A stretch of 64,000 nt of DNA, taken from contig JBIKWM010000012.1 in NCBI GenBank assembly GCA_044356305.1, forward strand, positions 1 through 64,000, in the 5' to 3' direction. How positions within the stretch are numbered: the first letter of the stretch is position 1; each line of letters starts with the position of its first letter. Below are positions 32,701 through 41,122 of this stretch, piece by piece. Source of the DNA: JBIKWM01 sp044356305. Its GTDB lineage: Bacteria > Bacteroidota > Bacteroidia > UBA10329. The notes beneath the pieces are model-generated. The model was not told the DNA's origin. It worked only from the letters and a program-made list of their open reading frames with translations, and did no database searches. The translations under genes were made by a program, and so were the position numbers.

Positions 32701-33102
32701 ATGGGCTGCAATATGGCAAAATCAAACGAGGTGCGCTGTCCGGTTTCGACTTATCGGCCTTTGGAGACGATGAGCAGATGGAAGGCCACCGACTACGGGA
32801 GTAGAGGCTATGATTGCAGATGAGAGGAAATAGCAGGAGAACGTCTTTTAGCCACTGCTGCCCGAACGTACTGTTCGGGTACGGATGGGGCGGGCCCGCC
32901 CGTACCGGATCGGGCAGGGATTCGCAGATTTAGGAGGATTTTGATTTCTGAGGAGGGCGGGGAGATGGGAAGAAAGAAATATGGGACCGGTGGGACGGGT
33001 GGGACGTTGTACTGTGCTGGGGTGGTGCAGCAGTACGGCAAACACTAATGGTCTAACTCACCGTGCTGTCAAATGAAGATGGCCCGCCTCACCATTACGA
33101 TC
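32701..33102. other. 402-bp intergenic region with REP-like palindromes
   Basis: No gene is supported. It contains the hairpin and GC-palindrome cluster at 32861-32924 and a short period-9 stretch rich in GGTGGGACG near 32995-33005. The open frames here translate as low-complexity proline-rich text. Confidence 0.6.
32861..32924. repeat. REP-like palindromic element
   Basis: CCCGAAC-GTACT-GTTCGGG is a perfect hairpin, followed at once by GGGGCGGGCCCGCCC and then CGGATCGGGCAGGGAT. Related GC-rich pieces recur at 56794-56857, 58422-58450 and 61429-61495, always between genes. Confidence 0.55.
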
Positions 33103-34233
33103 TCACCCCCGCTCATCCAACAGCCGTATGAAGTTCCCGGTATTGGCCACCACCGAGTAACGTTCCTCTATCGTGTGGCGTGCAGCAGCGCTCAGGGTGG
33201 CCAGGTGCTTCGGGCGTGTCAGCACTTCAGCAAGGGTCTGTTCCCATGCCGCAGCATCGGCACATACAAAGCCGTTGGTACCGTGCTGCACTATTTCTGT
33301 GTTCACCCCCACGGGCGACACGATGGCCGGTATGCCCAGCGCCATGTACTGCAGGGCCTTGAACCCGCATTTGCCACGGCTCCACGCATCGTCCTCGAGG
33401 GGCATTATGCCCACGTGCATCTGCAACAGGTCGTCTATCTCGGTGTCTTTTTGCCAGGGAACAAAGCGCATGCCCTCCACTGAGAATTCGGGTGCGCGGT
33501 CGGCTATCACCAGCAGCTCAAAGTCGAAGCGGGTGCGCAGCCTCTGCAGCACAGGCACCAGTTGCTCAAGATAGCGTATGGTGCTGTGTGTGCCCGTCCA
33601 GCCTATCACCACCTTGCCCATTGTTTCAGCAAAAACCCTCACCCGGTTGTGGTGCCCTACCGTGTCGATGGTGGTGGGGTTGTGCACCACATGGGGGTTG
33701 AACAGGCGTGCATGGTCGCACAGATACCGGTTTCCGCAGCTCACCACCGTGGCCCATCGGCACAGGTCATCGGCATTGCGGTAGCGCTTCAGGTACGATA
33801 TGATGGGGTTGCCCTCTGAGGTGTTTTGCAGCCAGATGGCATCATCAAAATCAAACACCACCCTTTTGCCCGTCAGCTTGCAAAGCATCCATTCTATGAT
33901 GGGCGGCCCCAGGGGTACTGCCTCGCGGTGAATGAACACCACATCATGGTGCCTCACCCTCAGCAGGTCGGTTATACGCAGGGCCAGGCCGCGCAGCACC
34001 TTCCATACCTTGAGGCCCAGGTTGCCGCTCTTGTACAGGATGCCCATGGCCTCAGTGTCCAGAAACGGGCGCACGGTGTACCGTATCGCCCGCCTGTTGA
34101 GCTCTGCGAAATACTGTTCGAACCTGAACCGTTGGCTGGGGGCTATTCCCAGCGGATAGGGCACAATGAACAGGATGCGCAGACCCCGGGTCGCATCAGA
34201 CCCTACATGCGCACTGCGGTCGCCCTTTGCCAT
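33103..34233 (-). CDS. Glycosyltransferase family 4-like
   Basis: A 376-residue protein beginning MAKGDRSAHVG and then LRILFIVPYPLGIAPSQRFRFEQYF. VVFDFDDAIW, VIGWTGTHSTIRYLEQLVPVL, IMPLEDDAWSRGKCGFKALQYMALGIPAIVSPVG and the C-terminal EERYSVVANTGNFIRLL are typical of GT-B enzymes of Bacteroidota cell-surface glycan clusters. The longer open frame upstream is antisense to gpmA and reads as noise, so it was not used. A TACATTTG box ends 6 bp before the ATG. It is divergent from gpmA. Confidence 0.85.
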   Translation of the reverse strand: MAKGDRSAHVGSDATRGLRILFIVPYPLGIAPSQRFRFEQYFAELNRRAIRYTVRPFLDTEAMGILYKSGNLGLKVWKVLRGLALRITDLLRVRHHDVVFIHREAVPLGPPIIEWMLCKLTGKRVVFDFDDAIWLQNTSEGNPIISYLKRYRNADDLCRWATVVSCGNRYLCDHARLFNPHVVHNPTTIDTVGHHNRVRVFAETMGKVVIGWTGTHSTIRYLEQLVPVLQRLRTRFDFELLVIADRAPEFSVEGMRFVPWQKDTEIDDLLQMHVGIMPLEDDAWSRGKCGFKALQYMALGIPAIVSPVGVNTEIVQHGTNGFVCADAAAWEQTLAEVLTRPKHLATLSAAARHTIEERYSVVANTGNFIRLLDERG

Positions 34234-34239
34234 CGGGGG

Positions 34240-34247
34240 CAAATGTA
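34240..34247 (-). promoter_or_regulatory. -7 box TACATTTG of the glycosyltransferase gene
   Basis: Exact TAnnTTTG match on the minus strand, only 6 bp before the ATG at 34233, implying a near-leaderless message. Confidence 0.5.
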
Positions 34248-34395
34248 GCCGTGTGCCATAGCAGAGAGATCTGCCACCACAGAGGCGCGCCCGTTGTGCA
34301 GGGTGCCATGGGCCACCTGTGAGTAATTCGGGATAACCTGCCCCGGTGCCTTGCCTGCCCTTGCCCATATTTGCCGCCTCCAAATGCAAAGCCCC

Positions 34396-35007
34396 ATGCC
34401 GCACGCAACCCTCTACATTGTCCGTCACGGGCAGAGCGAATGGAACGCCCAGAACCGTTTTACCGGCTGGGTGGATGTGGACCTGGCACCCAAAGGGGTG
34501 GAGGAGGCCCGCCAGGCAGGGGAGAAACTGAAAGGGGTGAGGTTCGATCAGGGATTCACCTCGGCACTGAAACGCGCCCAGCAGACCCTCCGCAACATAC
34601 TGGAGGTGACCGGCCAGACCGACCTGAGCGTAACAGCCCACCAGGCCCTGAACGAGCGCATGTACGGTGACCTGCAGGGCATGGACAAGGACGAGGCCCG
34701 CGCCCGGTTCGGGGAGGATCAGGTGCACATCTGGCGCAGGAGCTTCGATATTCAGCCACCCAATGGCGAGAGCCTCAAGGATACCGCGGCCCGTGTGCTG
34801 CCTTATTACCAAAAAGAGATTCTGCCTTTGCTGCGCGATGGTAAGACGGTGATTGTGGCCGCCCACGGCAATAGCCTCCGCGCCCTGGTCATGGAGCTCG
34901 AAAAGATGACCCCCGACCAGATACTGAAGACCGAGATACCTACGGGCAAGCCCAAGGTGTATGAGTTTTCGGCCGATATGACCGTTACACGCAGCGAGTA
35001 CCTCTGA
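34396..35007 (+). CDS. gpmA: 2,3-bisphosphoglycerate-dependent phosphoglycerate mutase
   Basis: A 203-residue glycolytic mutase converting 3- to 2-phosphoglycerate. It shows the phosphohistidine motif YIVRHGQSEWNAQNRFTGW, ALNERMYGDLQGM with the catalytic Glu, RRSFDIQPPNGESLKDT and the second His in VIVAAHGNSLRALVMEL. It is ~45 residues shorter than E. coli GpmA, which is usual for the compact type found in Bacteroidota. Start MPHATLYIVRHG is preferred; an in-frame ATG at 34384 would add four residues. Confidence 0.92.
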   Translation: MPHATLYIVRHGQSEWNAQNRFTGWVDVDLAPKGVEEARQAGEKLKGVRFDQGFTSALKRAQQTLRNILEVTGQTDLSVTAHQALNERMYGDLQGMDKDEARARFGEDQVHIWRRSFDIQPPNGESLKDTAARVLPYYQKEILPLLRDGKTVIVAAHGNSLRALVMELEKMTPDQILKTEIPTGKPKVYEFSADMTVTRSEYL

Positions 35008-35025
35008 CCGCCCCGCAACGCACCC

Positions 35026-35700
35026 ATGGAGAAGAGCGGGGTCTATGTGGTAGGGATTGCCGGTGGCAGCGCCTCGGGCAAGACCCTGTTCCTTAACAGG
35101 CTCCGGGCCCTGTTGCCCGAAGGGGCCGTGTGCATTGTAAGTCAGGACAACTACTACCGCCCACGCGAGGAGCAGGCCCGCGATGAGAATGGCCAGGTCA
35201 ACTACGACCTGCCCACCAGCATCGACCGCGAGGCGTTCATGAACGATGTCCGCCTGCTCATGTCAGGCCAGAGCATCACACGCAGCGAGTACACCTTCAA
35301 CAACCCGAATATCCCTGCCCGCAAGGTGGTGGTCGAGAGTGCCCCCATCATTGTGGTCGAGGGCCTTTTCGTTTTCCATTATGCCGAGATAAGGCACCTG
35401 CTCAACCTGCGGGTCTACCTCGATGTGCGCGAGGAGATCAAGTTGCAGCGCAGGATAGAACGCGATGCCACCGAGCGCGGCTATGACGAGAGTACCGTGC
35501 GCTACCAGTGGGAGCACCACGTGCTGCCGAGTTTCAAGAAGTTCCTGAAACCCTACCGCGATGACTCGCACATCATCATAACCAACAATATCACGTTCGA
35601 TAAGGGCCTCGAGGTACTGGCCGACCACCTGCGGTGCCGTCAGGCCGCGCTGGTCAGTGCAGCCGCCACTTCGGTCATTGACATGGGTACAAAACCCTGA
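35026..35700 (+). CDS. udk: Uridine kinase
   Basis: A 224-residue P-loop kinase that phosphorylates uridine/cytidine in pyrimidine salvage. GIAGGSASGKTLFLNRL is the Walker A region. VSQDNYYRPREEQ, NYDLPTSIDREAFMNDV, IIVVEGLFVFHYAEIRHLLNLRVYLD and RRIERDATERGYDEST are the uridine-kinase signatures. It lies 18 bp after gpmA and is probably co-transcribed. Its 3' end overlaps the convergent panE-like gene by 61 bp, so the C-terminal tails of both proteins share DNA. Confidence 0.92.
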   Translation: MEKSGVYVVGIAGGSASGKTLFLNRLRALLPEGAVCIVSQDNYYRPREEQARDENGQVNYDLPTSIDREAFMNDVRLLMSGQSITRSEYTFNNPNIPARKVVVESAPIIVVEGLFVFHYAEIRHLLNLRVYLDVREEIKLQRRIERDATERGYDESTVRYQWEHHVLPSFKKFLKPYRDDSHIIITNNITFDKGLEVLADHLRCRQAALVSAAATSVIDMGTKP

Positions 35701-36647
35701 CCGAACCGCTGGCGGCATAGGTTCAGCACCGCCTTATTCACCGGAATAGGCACTTTCAGCTCATCGGCCCAGCGCACAAAGGCCCCGTTTATCTCCTCCA
35801 GTTCAGTGCTCTCAGGGTGGGCATCCAGGTCCTGTGCCATGCTGCTCACACTCATCTTGGCCAGTTTGCGCCTGAAAATGGGCGCGGTCACAATAGCGGG
35901 TAACCTATGGTTGAGGGATATCAGTAGCCACGTGGGGGCACCCGGCACCCTGACCTCTTCGACCCCCGCTGTTCTGAGCACCGTCACACCCTCATATAGC
36001 ATGGCCGCCAGGATGCGCTGCAAGGTCCGTGGGTCCTCCGTTCCCGATCTGTGCAGGCCTATCAGCGATACCAGCGAGTTGCTCAGGTTGATCACCTGCT
36101 TGCACCGCAGCATGTCCAGGGCCGATGGGGCTAGGACCACCGGCATCCGATCACCGAAAACTCCGGTCAGTTCGGTTGCTGACTGCAGACCTCCCGGATT
36201 GCCCGGTGCTATGGAAATGGGCCCGCGGCTCACGGCCACCACCGTGCGGGCATCCTCCTTGCGGGCGTTGTACCACACCGACATCAGTACCGTTCGGCTA
36301 AAAATGCTGTTTATTACCTTCCGGTGTTCCACCCCGTTCTGCAACGACACCACCGGCACATAGGGCCCAAAGGCTGCTGCCACTTCCTGCGCCACTCCCG
36401 GCAGGTCATAGGCCTTTACGCCTATCACAACCAACTCGGGGTCACTGCATTCGCCCAGACTACGGATCACAATGGGACGGGCGGTGCCCGATGCGCTGCC
36501 ATCGTGCATCCGCCAGGCCATACCGTCAGCACTGATCAGGTCGGCCGCAGCCCCACGGGCCAGCAGATAGGTCTTGGTCCTTGATTGATCGGCCCAGGCT
36601 ATAAGACTCAGATTGACAGCCCCGGCCCCGATGAACAGCACGGTCAT
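35640..36647 (-). CDS. 2-dehydropantoate 2-reductase-like (PanE/ApbA family)
   Basis: A 335-residue NADPH-dependent reductase. The nucleotide-binding start is VLFIGAGAVNLSLIAWA, with ELVVIGVKAYDLPGVAQ and VVSLQNGVEH. The catalytic Lys region is MLRCKQVINLSNSLVSLIGL, and the C-terminal domain has HPESTELEEINGAFVRWADELKVPIPVN, matching the PanE E-x3-NG motif. It would make pantoate for CoA, but distant family members reduce other ketoacids. It overlaps the SRPBCC gene by 4 bp upstream and udk by 61 bp at its 3' end. Confidence 0.8.
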   Translation of the reverse strand: MTVLFIGAGAVNLSLIAWADQSRTKTYLLARGAAADLISADGMAWRMHDGSASGTARPIVIRSLGECSDPELVVIGVKAYDLPGVAQEVAAAFGPYVPVVSLQNGVEHRKVINSIFSRTVLMSVWYNARKEDARTVVAVSRGPISIAPGNPGGLQSATELTGVFGDRMPVVLAPSALDMLRCKQVINLSNSLVSLIGLHRSGTEDPRTLQRILAAMLYEGVTVLRTAGVEEVRVPGAPTWLLISLNHRLPAIVTAPIFRRKLAKMSVSSMAQDLDAHPESTELEEINGAFVRWADELKVPIPVNKAVLNLCRQRFGQGFVPMSMTEVAAALTSAA

Positions 36648-37159
36648 CGGTTCTCGATGTGCGCCCGTAGCATTTCGACCTGCCGGATGTCCTGATCGCG
36701 CAATGAGCTGTTCAGTAGAGGCAACATGCAGCGGCTCAACATCTTCCGGCCCGTGAAAAATTTGCTCACGTGTATCACCGTGCCCGTTCCATCATCCTTA
36801 AATGTGATCAGCACCTTGTTGCTCATGTGCTCATCGGTGACAAGATACTCGCAGCTCTCGGCCTCTATCTGTTTCACCACATTCTGCGTCACCGATATCT
36901 CCTTGCCGTCACTCACAACAGTCATTCGGTAGGTAGCTCCGTTCTTGCCCTGCTCTCCGCTCAGCAGTTCCATGCTCTTGAATCCCTCAATCCAGTGGGG
37001 CATGGTCTCGGGACTGTTGAAAATGCTGAAAACCTCCTGTCTGGGTCTGTCAACCCTTACCTCCAGTTCATAATGGGTCTCGGGTACGAATACTCCTATC
37101 AGCAGTAGGCATACACATGCAACAAGAACTACACCGGCTATTACTTTGACGAATTTCAT
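36644..37159 (-). CDS. SRPBCC-fold protein with N-terminal membrane anchor
   Basis: A 171-residue protein. An N-terminal hydrophobic helix (VKVIAGVVLVACVCLLLIGVFV) anchors or exports a START-like SRPBCC domain (YELEVRVDRPRQEVFSIFNS, ETMPHWIEGFKSMELLSGEQG, TGTVIHVSKFFTG). Such domains bind hydrophobic ligands; the ligand is unknown. Its stop overlaps the panE-like start by 4 bp, so the two are coupled. Upstream are a TATTTTTG -7 box and a perfect 17-bp palindrome. Confidence 0.75.
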   Translation of the reverse strand: MKFVKVIAGVVLVACVCLLLIGVFVPETHYELEVRVDRPRQEVFSIFNSPETMPHWIEGFKSMELLSGEQGKNGATYRMTVVSDGKEISVTQNVVKQIEAESCEYLVTDEHMSNKVLITFKDDGTGTVIHVSKFFTGRKMLSRCMLPLLNSSLRDQDIRQVEMLRAHIENR

Positions 37160-37167
37160 GGGGGCTG

Positions 37168-37175
37168 CAAAAATA
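37168..37175 (-). promoter_or_regulatory. -7 box TATTTTTG of the SRPBCC gene
   Basis: Exact TAnnTTTG match on the minus strand, 8 bp before the ATG at 37159. The palindrome at 37181-37197 covers the region just upstream. Confidence 0.5.
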
Positions 37176-37180
37176 GTCCT

Positions 37181-37197
37181 CTACGTGTTTCACGTAG
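37181..37197. promoter_or_regulatory. Perfect palindrome CTACGTG-TTT-CACGTAG, candidate operator
   Basis: A 7-bp perfect inverted repeat with a TTT spacer begins 6 bp upstream of the -7 box of the SRPBCC gene, overlapping the spacer and -33 region. The core 15-mer is identical to the one at 544-558. Confidence 0.5.
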
Positions 37198-37214
37198 TTT
37201 GCATTTCTATGTTT

Positions 37215-39527
37215 TTATTGTAAAAGAGAATCAAGTCGTTCAATGGCTTTCAGATTGTCCCATCGATAGGCCGATTCGCGCACTCTGGCCTTCTCTTTTG
37301 CAGTGAGATGCCAACTCAACGAGATGCTCTCCGTTTCAGGGCACCAAAGTTCCATATCCACCACATCGAAAGGCACCGTCATCCATTCCTGGATGTAATT
37401 GAGCATCTGGTCATTATCATAATCCTGCATATTGAACATGTTCTGGTAGATGTTACCTACCGGATCAGATATCATGTCAATCAGTGTGCGCTTAGAATGC
37501 TCAACAAACGGGGTGATCTTGGGCGAATCGCGCACTTGCAGGATCACTACCCCGCTGGTGTTCTCGTTTATCCATTGGCGCATGTGGTAGAGGTGCCTGG
37601 CCGCTACCTGAATGCCGTATGTATCATAGAATCCGGCATCCATCACCTCCACCTCTGGTTCGCTAGGCAGGCCGATGGCGGGCGATATGTACGGGAAGGT
37701 GCTGTTCATGCGCAGGGCCGTGGTGAACCATAGCCGATCGGCTCCCTGTGCGCTGAACAACCTTCTGAATTCGACTGCCCCTTGGGTGGGCACTCCCTTC
37801 AGTTGGTCAGGGTGATTGTAGGTGATGTGCGCCATGGGTTGGGTGGCGACAATGAGCATGCGACCGTCATTTATAATGGTCGGGGCAAATACCATGAGCG
37901 GTATCTGGCCCTTGGCCTCCGGTCCGAAATAGTCGCGCAGGCGCTTGTGCAGCACCTCGTGCGTGTTGTTGTTGAACTCTCGTTCCAAGGCATATCCGCG
38001 GTCTTTGGTATAGACATCAGGTCCGTCCTTGAATTTCTGGTAACGGATGAAAAGGTCGTTGAGCACCAAGGATGTGGCAATGGGATTGAGCAGATCCTTG
38101 GCCACGTCATCGGCCAATTTCGGATCGTGCAGATGCACCGAGGAATCGGTCTGGGCGCGTAGGCCGAGCTCGCGCAGATAGGCCGCCCCGTACATACCTC
38201 CGGATGCACCCGTTATCATGTGCGCATGTTTCAGCACGCGGCCCTGAAGCACCGAGTCGGAGAGCTGCAACGTACGAAAGGCCCACATGGCCGAGCGGGC
38301 ACCGCCTCCGGTCACGCAGATCATGAGCAGCCGGGGCTTGTCCCATGGCTTGGCCACTATACGGCTGCGCCAGTTGTTCAGCACATTGGTGTGGTGCATA
38401 AGGTCGCTGGCCAGAGCAGCCTTATCGCTGTTCATGGCGGTAATCGTGTCAAGGTCGTATGGGGCCATCAGGCCCTGATACGTCAGGCCATACGCCTGAC
38501 TACGATATTCAAGCCACCCGTTCTTCACTATCAGGTGCACCACCACCACAAGGGCTATGATGAATGTGGTGCTCCAACCGCGCAACCTGCTGTGTATGAA
38601 GGATGACAGCATGAGCAGGAAGGTGCATGTCAACATCAGTACCGCCCCGGCAGGCAGAGTGAGCTGCGGCACCTCGCGAAAAGCTCCCAGACCGATGAAC
38701 GAGACAAATACGACCAGTTCGAAGATGGCCGCTGCCATGTGGTTCTGTTCAAACACTTTTCGCAACATGGTGCGGTCATAATGGTCGGTGTCGCGGGCCA
38801 GCCCTATCTGCCATGGTTGGGCCAGGTAGGTGAGAACCTTCCATTCGTGACCGAATGTGTCGCCACTCACACTGCGCCACTCGTACGATTTCTCAAGATA
38901 CAGCTTGATCGGTTTGGCCATGGGGCGGTTAGTGCGCACATGGTTCTCATCGTCAACCGAGATGCCGAAATGTTTGAAGACATTTCGTGTTGTCGCAAAA
39001 AAATAGGTGTGGGCCGGAATGCTGAAAAGCCCGATTCCGATAAGGAAACCCAAAATGTCCCAGATAAGGGTCTGGCGTACCGCGAGCTTGTCGGCATTGG
39101 CATATAGCTGGTTCCCGCTCTGGAACTGCACCATGTGCCACAGGTACAAGGCCATGAAAATGCTAGGGATGATGAAATTATTGATTGAATATTTGAAGAA
39201 AGGCCTATTCAATGTGGCCAGGAAAGGGAACTTGGAGGCATTCATGATATAGCTCGATATGTTGAAAGCCATCATGAATCCACCGAACGAGAAGCCGAGC
39301 AGGAGGTAGGACCAGAAATCGACCCGGCCCATGTATTCTGGGTCCCAGAGGAGATAAGGGACCCCGTAGCCGTTTCCGAAATTGCCCGTGGCGATGGCCA
39401 TGAGCAACAGCCAGAAAAAGAGCAGCATGTGGTTGCTGCGCAGATGCAATATGAAAAGCCGGAACGGGAAGAAATACAGCACACGCTGCACCCGTTGGTT
39501 ATTGATGAACGCCTTGATTCGGCTCAT
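37215..39527 (-). CDS. Membrane-bound patatin-like phospholipase
   Basis: A 770-residue protein. The N-terminal ~350 residues hold several hydrophobic helices (for example HMLLFFWLLLMAIATGNFG, FIGLGAFREVPQL, TFIIALVVVVHLIV). A patatin domain follows, with glycine-rich oxyanion motif CVTGGGARSAMWAF (~400), nucleophile elbow GASGGMYG (~440) and catalytic Asp in VMDAGFYDTYG (~630). It is probably a lipid acyl hydrolase tied to the membrane. Start MSRIKAFINNQRV is supported by a TACATTTG box 17 bp upstream. It stands alone. Confidence 0.82.
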   Translation of the reverse strand: MSRIKAFINNQRVQRVLYFFPFRLFILHLRSNHMLLFFWLLLMAIATGNFGNGYGVPYLLWDPEYMGRVDFWSYLLLGFSFGGFMMAFNISSYIMNASKFPFLATLNRPFFKYSINNFIIPSIFMALYLWHMVQFQSGNQLYANADKLAVRQTLIWDILGFLIGIGLFSIPAHTYFFATTRNVFKHFGISVDDENHVRTNRPMAKPIKLYLEKSYEWRSVSGDTFGHEWKVLTYLAQPWQIGLARDTDHYDRTMLRKVFEQNHMAAAIFELVVFVSFIGLGAFREVPQLTLPAGAVLMLTCTFLLMLSSFIHSRLRGWSTTFIIALVVVVHLIVKNGWLEYRSQAYGLTYQGLMAPYDLDTITAMNSDKAALASDLMHHTNVLNNWRSRIVAKPWDKPRLLMICVTGGGARSAMWAFRTLQLSDSVLQGRVLKHAHMITGASGGMYGAAYLRELGLRAQTDSSVHLHDPKLADDVAKDLLNPIATSLVLNDLFIRYQKFKDGPDVYTKDRGYALEREFNNNTHEVLHKRLRDYFGPEAKGQIPLMVFAPTIINDGRMLIVATQPMAHITYNHPDQLKGVPTQGAVEFRRLFSAQGADRLWFTTALRMNSTFPYISPAIGLPSEPEVEVMDAGFYDTYGIQVAARHLYHMRQWINENTSGVVILQVRDSPKITPFVEHSKRTLIDMISDPVGNIYQNMFNMQDYDNDQMLNYIQEWMTVPFDVVDMELWCPETESISLSWHLTAKEKARVRESAYRWDNLKAIERLDSLLQ

Positions 39528-39544
39528 AGCAAAGTGCCCTCGGC

Positions 39545-39552
39545 CAAATGTA
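39545..39552 (-). promoter_or_regulatory. -7 box TACATTTG of the patatin gene
   Basis: Exact TAnnTTTG match on the minus strand, 17 bp before the ATG at 39527. Confidence 0.55.
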
Positions 39553-39723
39553 GGCTTCGGGGGGCCATTCCGCACAGAACTGCGAATGTTCCAGTATTAG
39601 AAAGCCCTATGGCACGGCTCAGTTCACTTATGCCCGAATTGAATCGGAAGCGTGCTTCAAACTATCACGTAGACTGATATGATTCTAAGAAACGCCTCGG
39701 CCGCATAAGGCATCGAAACGATG

Positions 39724-40923
39724 TCATCTCACATAGTCAGACAGATAGCTGAACTTCTCTGTCAATCGGCCTCCCTCGGCAATGGTGGCTCGTTTAAGTA
39801 TCTCTTGCTGGTCGCCATTGAGCAGCAGCGGTATCACATCGCGCATCAGCATCTCACCGAAACCGATAGATGCATCGCGGGGCAGTTCGCATGGCAGGTT
39901 GTCCACGGCCATCACGGTGATTCCTTCCGGGTCAAAAGGGGCACATTCGTTACCCGAGGCGCGGTGGTAGCCATACAGTGGCTCCTCAATGGTGGTGCTA
40001 CGTGTGGTGGTGGGAATGCTCCCATCAATGTCGCAGGTTATATCGGCTATCACTTTCGGCCCGAAATCGGGCGAATTGACCATGTCTTTGGTGAAGAAGG
40101 GCTGCGACCTTCCATCCCAGAAATGGCAGGTGAAAAGGATGTCGGTGCTTTTAAGAAACCGGTCGAAGGTGCTGCGGAAAGCGGTCGGGTCGGCATAGAA
40201 TTCCCTGCGGCTGCCCATGGGCCGGCCATCTCGCGTGTAGTAGTCCTCCACATCGGGGTTGCAGTACACCGGACCATCGAATCGTTTTGACAGGAAATCG
40301 GCCACACTCACCTTGTCTGCCCCTGCCAGCATCATGATCTTGTTGGCACCACTGGCCACACGCCCTCCTCCGGTCACAACCATCCGCTCCTTTTGCCACA
40401 CCACATACTCTTGCATCTGGTGGCGCATCTCGGCCAGGTCGTGGCACTCATGTGCAGGTTTCAGGCTGCATCTTCCTGTACGCTGACCATAGGCCATCAG
40501 GCCGTTATAGGCACCCACCAGCCCGGCATAATGCCCAAATCCTATCACGCGGTTTCCTTCGGGATAGGTCAGTGTCTCATAATCGATCAGCCTGATGTTC
40601 TTGGCAAGAACGGCCTGCAACAACTTGCGGTTGTGGGGTTGTTTCTTAATGGTATGTGAGAAGAACAGATAGGTCTTTCCCTCCATCAACATCTCAACGG
40701 GCACTTCCTTTACACCCATCAGTATGTCGCAACTGCTCACATCCTCAGTCACTTCTATCCCGTCCCGCTGATATTCCCTGTCTGGGAAGCAGCGAATGGG
40801 GCTGGGCTGCACCTTGATGCTGAGGTGCCTGTTTCCGCTGAGCAGGTTCTTGCACTGGTCGGGTGTGAGCGCTACGCGCTTGTCGGGCGGATTCTTGCCT
40901 TCGCGGATGATGCCGATGGTCAT
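39724..40923 (-). CDS. Saccharopine dehydrogenase (lysine-forming)-like / alanine dehydrogenase family
   Basis: A 399-residue oxidoreductase of the alanine dehydrogenase/NAD(P) transhydrogenase superfamily. MTIGIIREGKNPPDKRVALTP opens domain 1; DILMGVKEVPVEMLMEGKTYLFFSHT, VIGFGHYAGLVGAYNGLMAYG, VVTGGGRVASGANKIMM (nucleotide-binding) and ADITCDIDGSIPTTTRST follow. The last motif and the overall layout are closer to LYS1-type saccharopine dehydrogenase than to alanine dehydrogenase. It could interconvert saccharopine and lysine, feeding the glutaryl-CoA route, but this is inference. A true ald is encoded separately at 45589. Confidence 0.75.
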   Translation of the reverse strand: MTIGIIREGKNPPDKRVALTPDQCKNLLSGNRHLSIKVQPSPIRCFPDREYQRDGIEVTEDVSSCDILMGVKEVPVEMLMEGKTYLFFSHTIKKQPHNRKLLQAVLAKNIRLIDYETLTYPEGNRVIGFGHYAGLVGAYNGLMAYGQRTGRCSLKPAHECHDLAEMRHQMQEYVVWQKERMVVTGGGRVASGANKIMMLAGADKVSVADFLSKRFDGPVYCNPDVEDYYTRDGRPMGSRREFYADPTAFRSTFDRFLKSTDILFTCHFWDGRSQPFFTKDMVNSPDFGPKVIADITCDIDGSIPTTTRSTTIEEPLYGYHRASGNECAPFDPEGITVMAVDNLPCELPRDASIGFGEMLMRDVIPLLLNGDQQEILKRATIAEGGRLTEKFSYLSDYVR

Positions 40924-41101
40924 TTGCAGAAACAGTTCGAATTACCCCACCTAGCCCCCATGCGCGACCAGGGCCCTATGCCCTTTGCCGAGGCGCGAAA
41001 GTAACATTGAGGTTTAAGGCCTGAAGTGATGAATCTCGCTTTGGCCTGCGGCAATGCTGATATTAAGTCATCGCAGCAGCACTGACCCTCCATCCGACAG
41101 C

Positions 41102-41109
41102 TATCTTTG
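41102..41109 (+). promoter_or_regulatory. -7 box TATCTTTG of the tmRNA gene
   Basis: Exact TAnnTTTG match, 13 bp before the mature 5' end of the tmRNA. Confidence 0.55.
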
Positions 41110-41122
41110 TGCCTCGTTCTTT

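Noticed and set aside
32808..33045. Minus-strand open frames of 65-77 codons
   Set aside because: Proline-rich translations of the GC palindromes and short repeats; no start signal.
33103..34866. 587-codon reading of the glycosyltransferase gene
   Set aside because: The extra N-terminal 211 codons are antisense to gpmA and show no family signal; the real start MAKGDRSAHVG at 34233 has a promoter box directly upstream.
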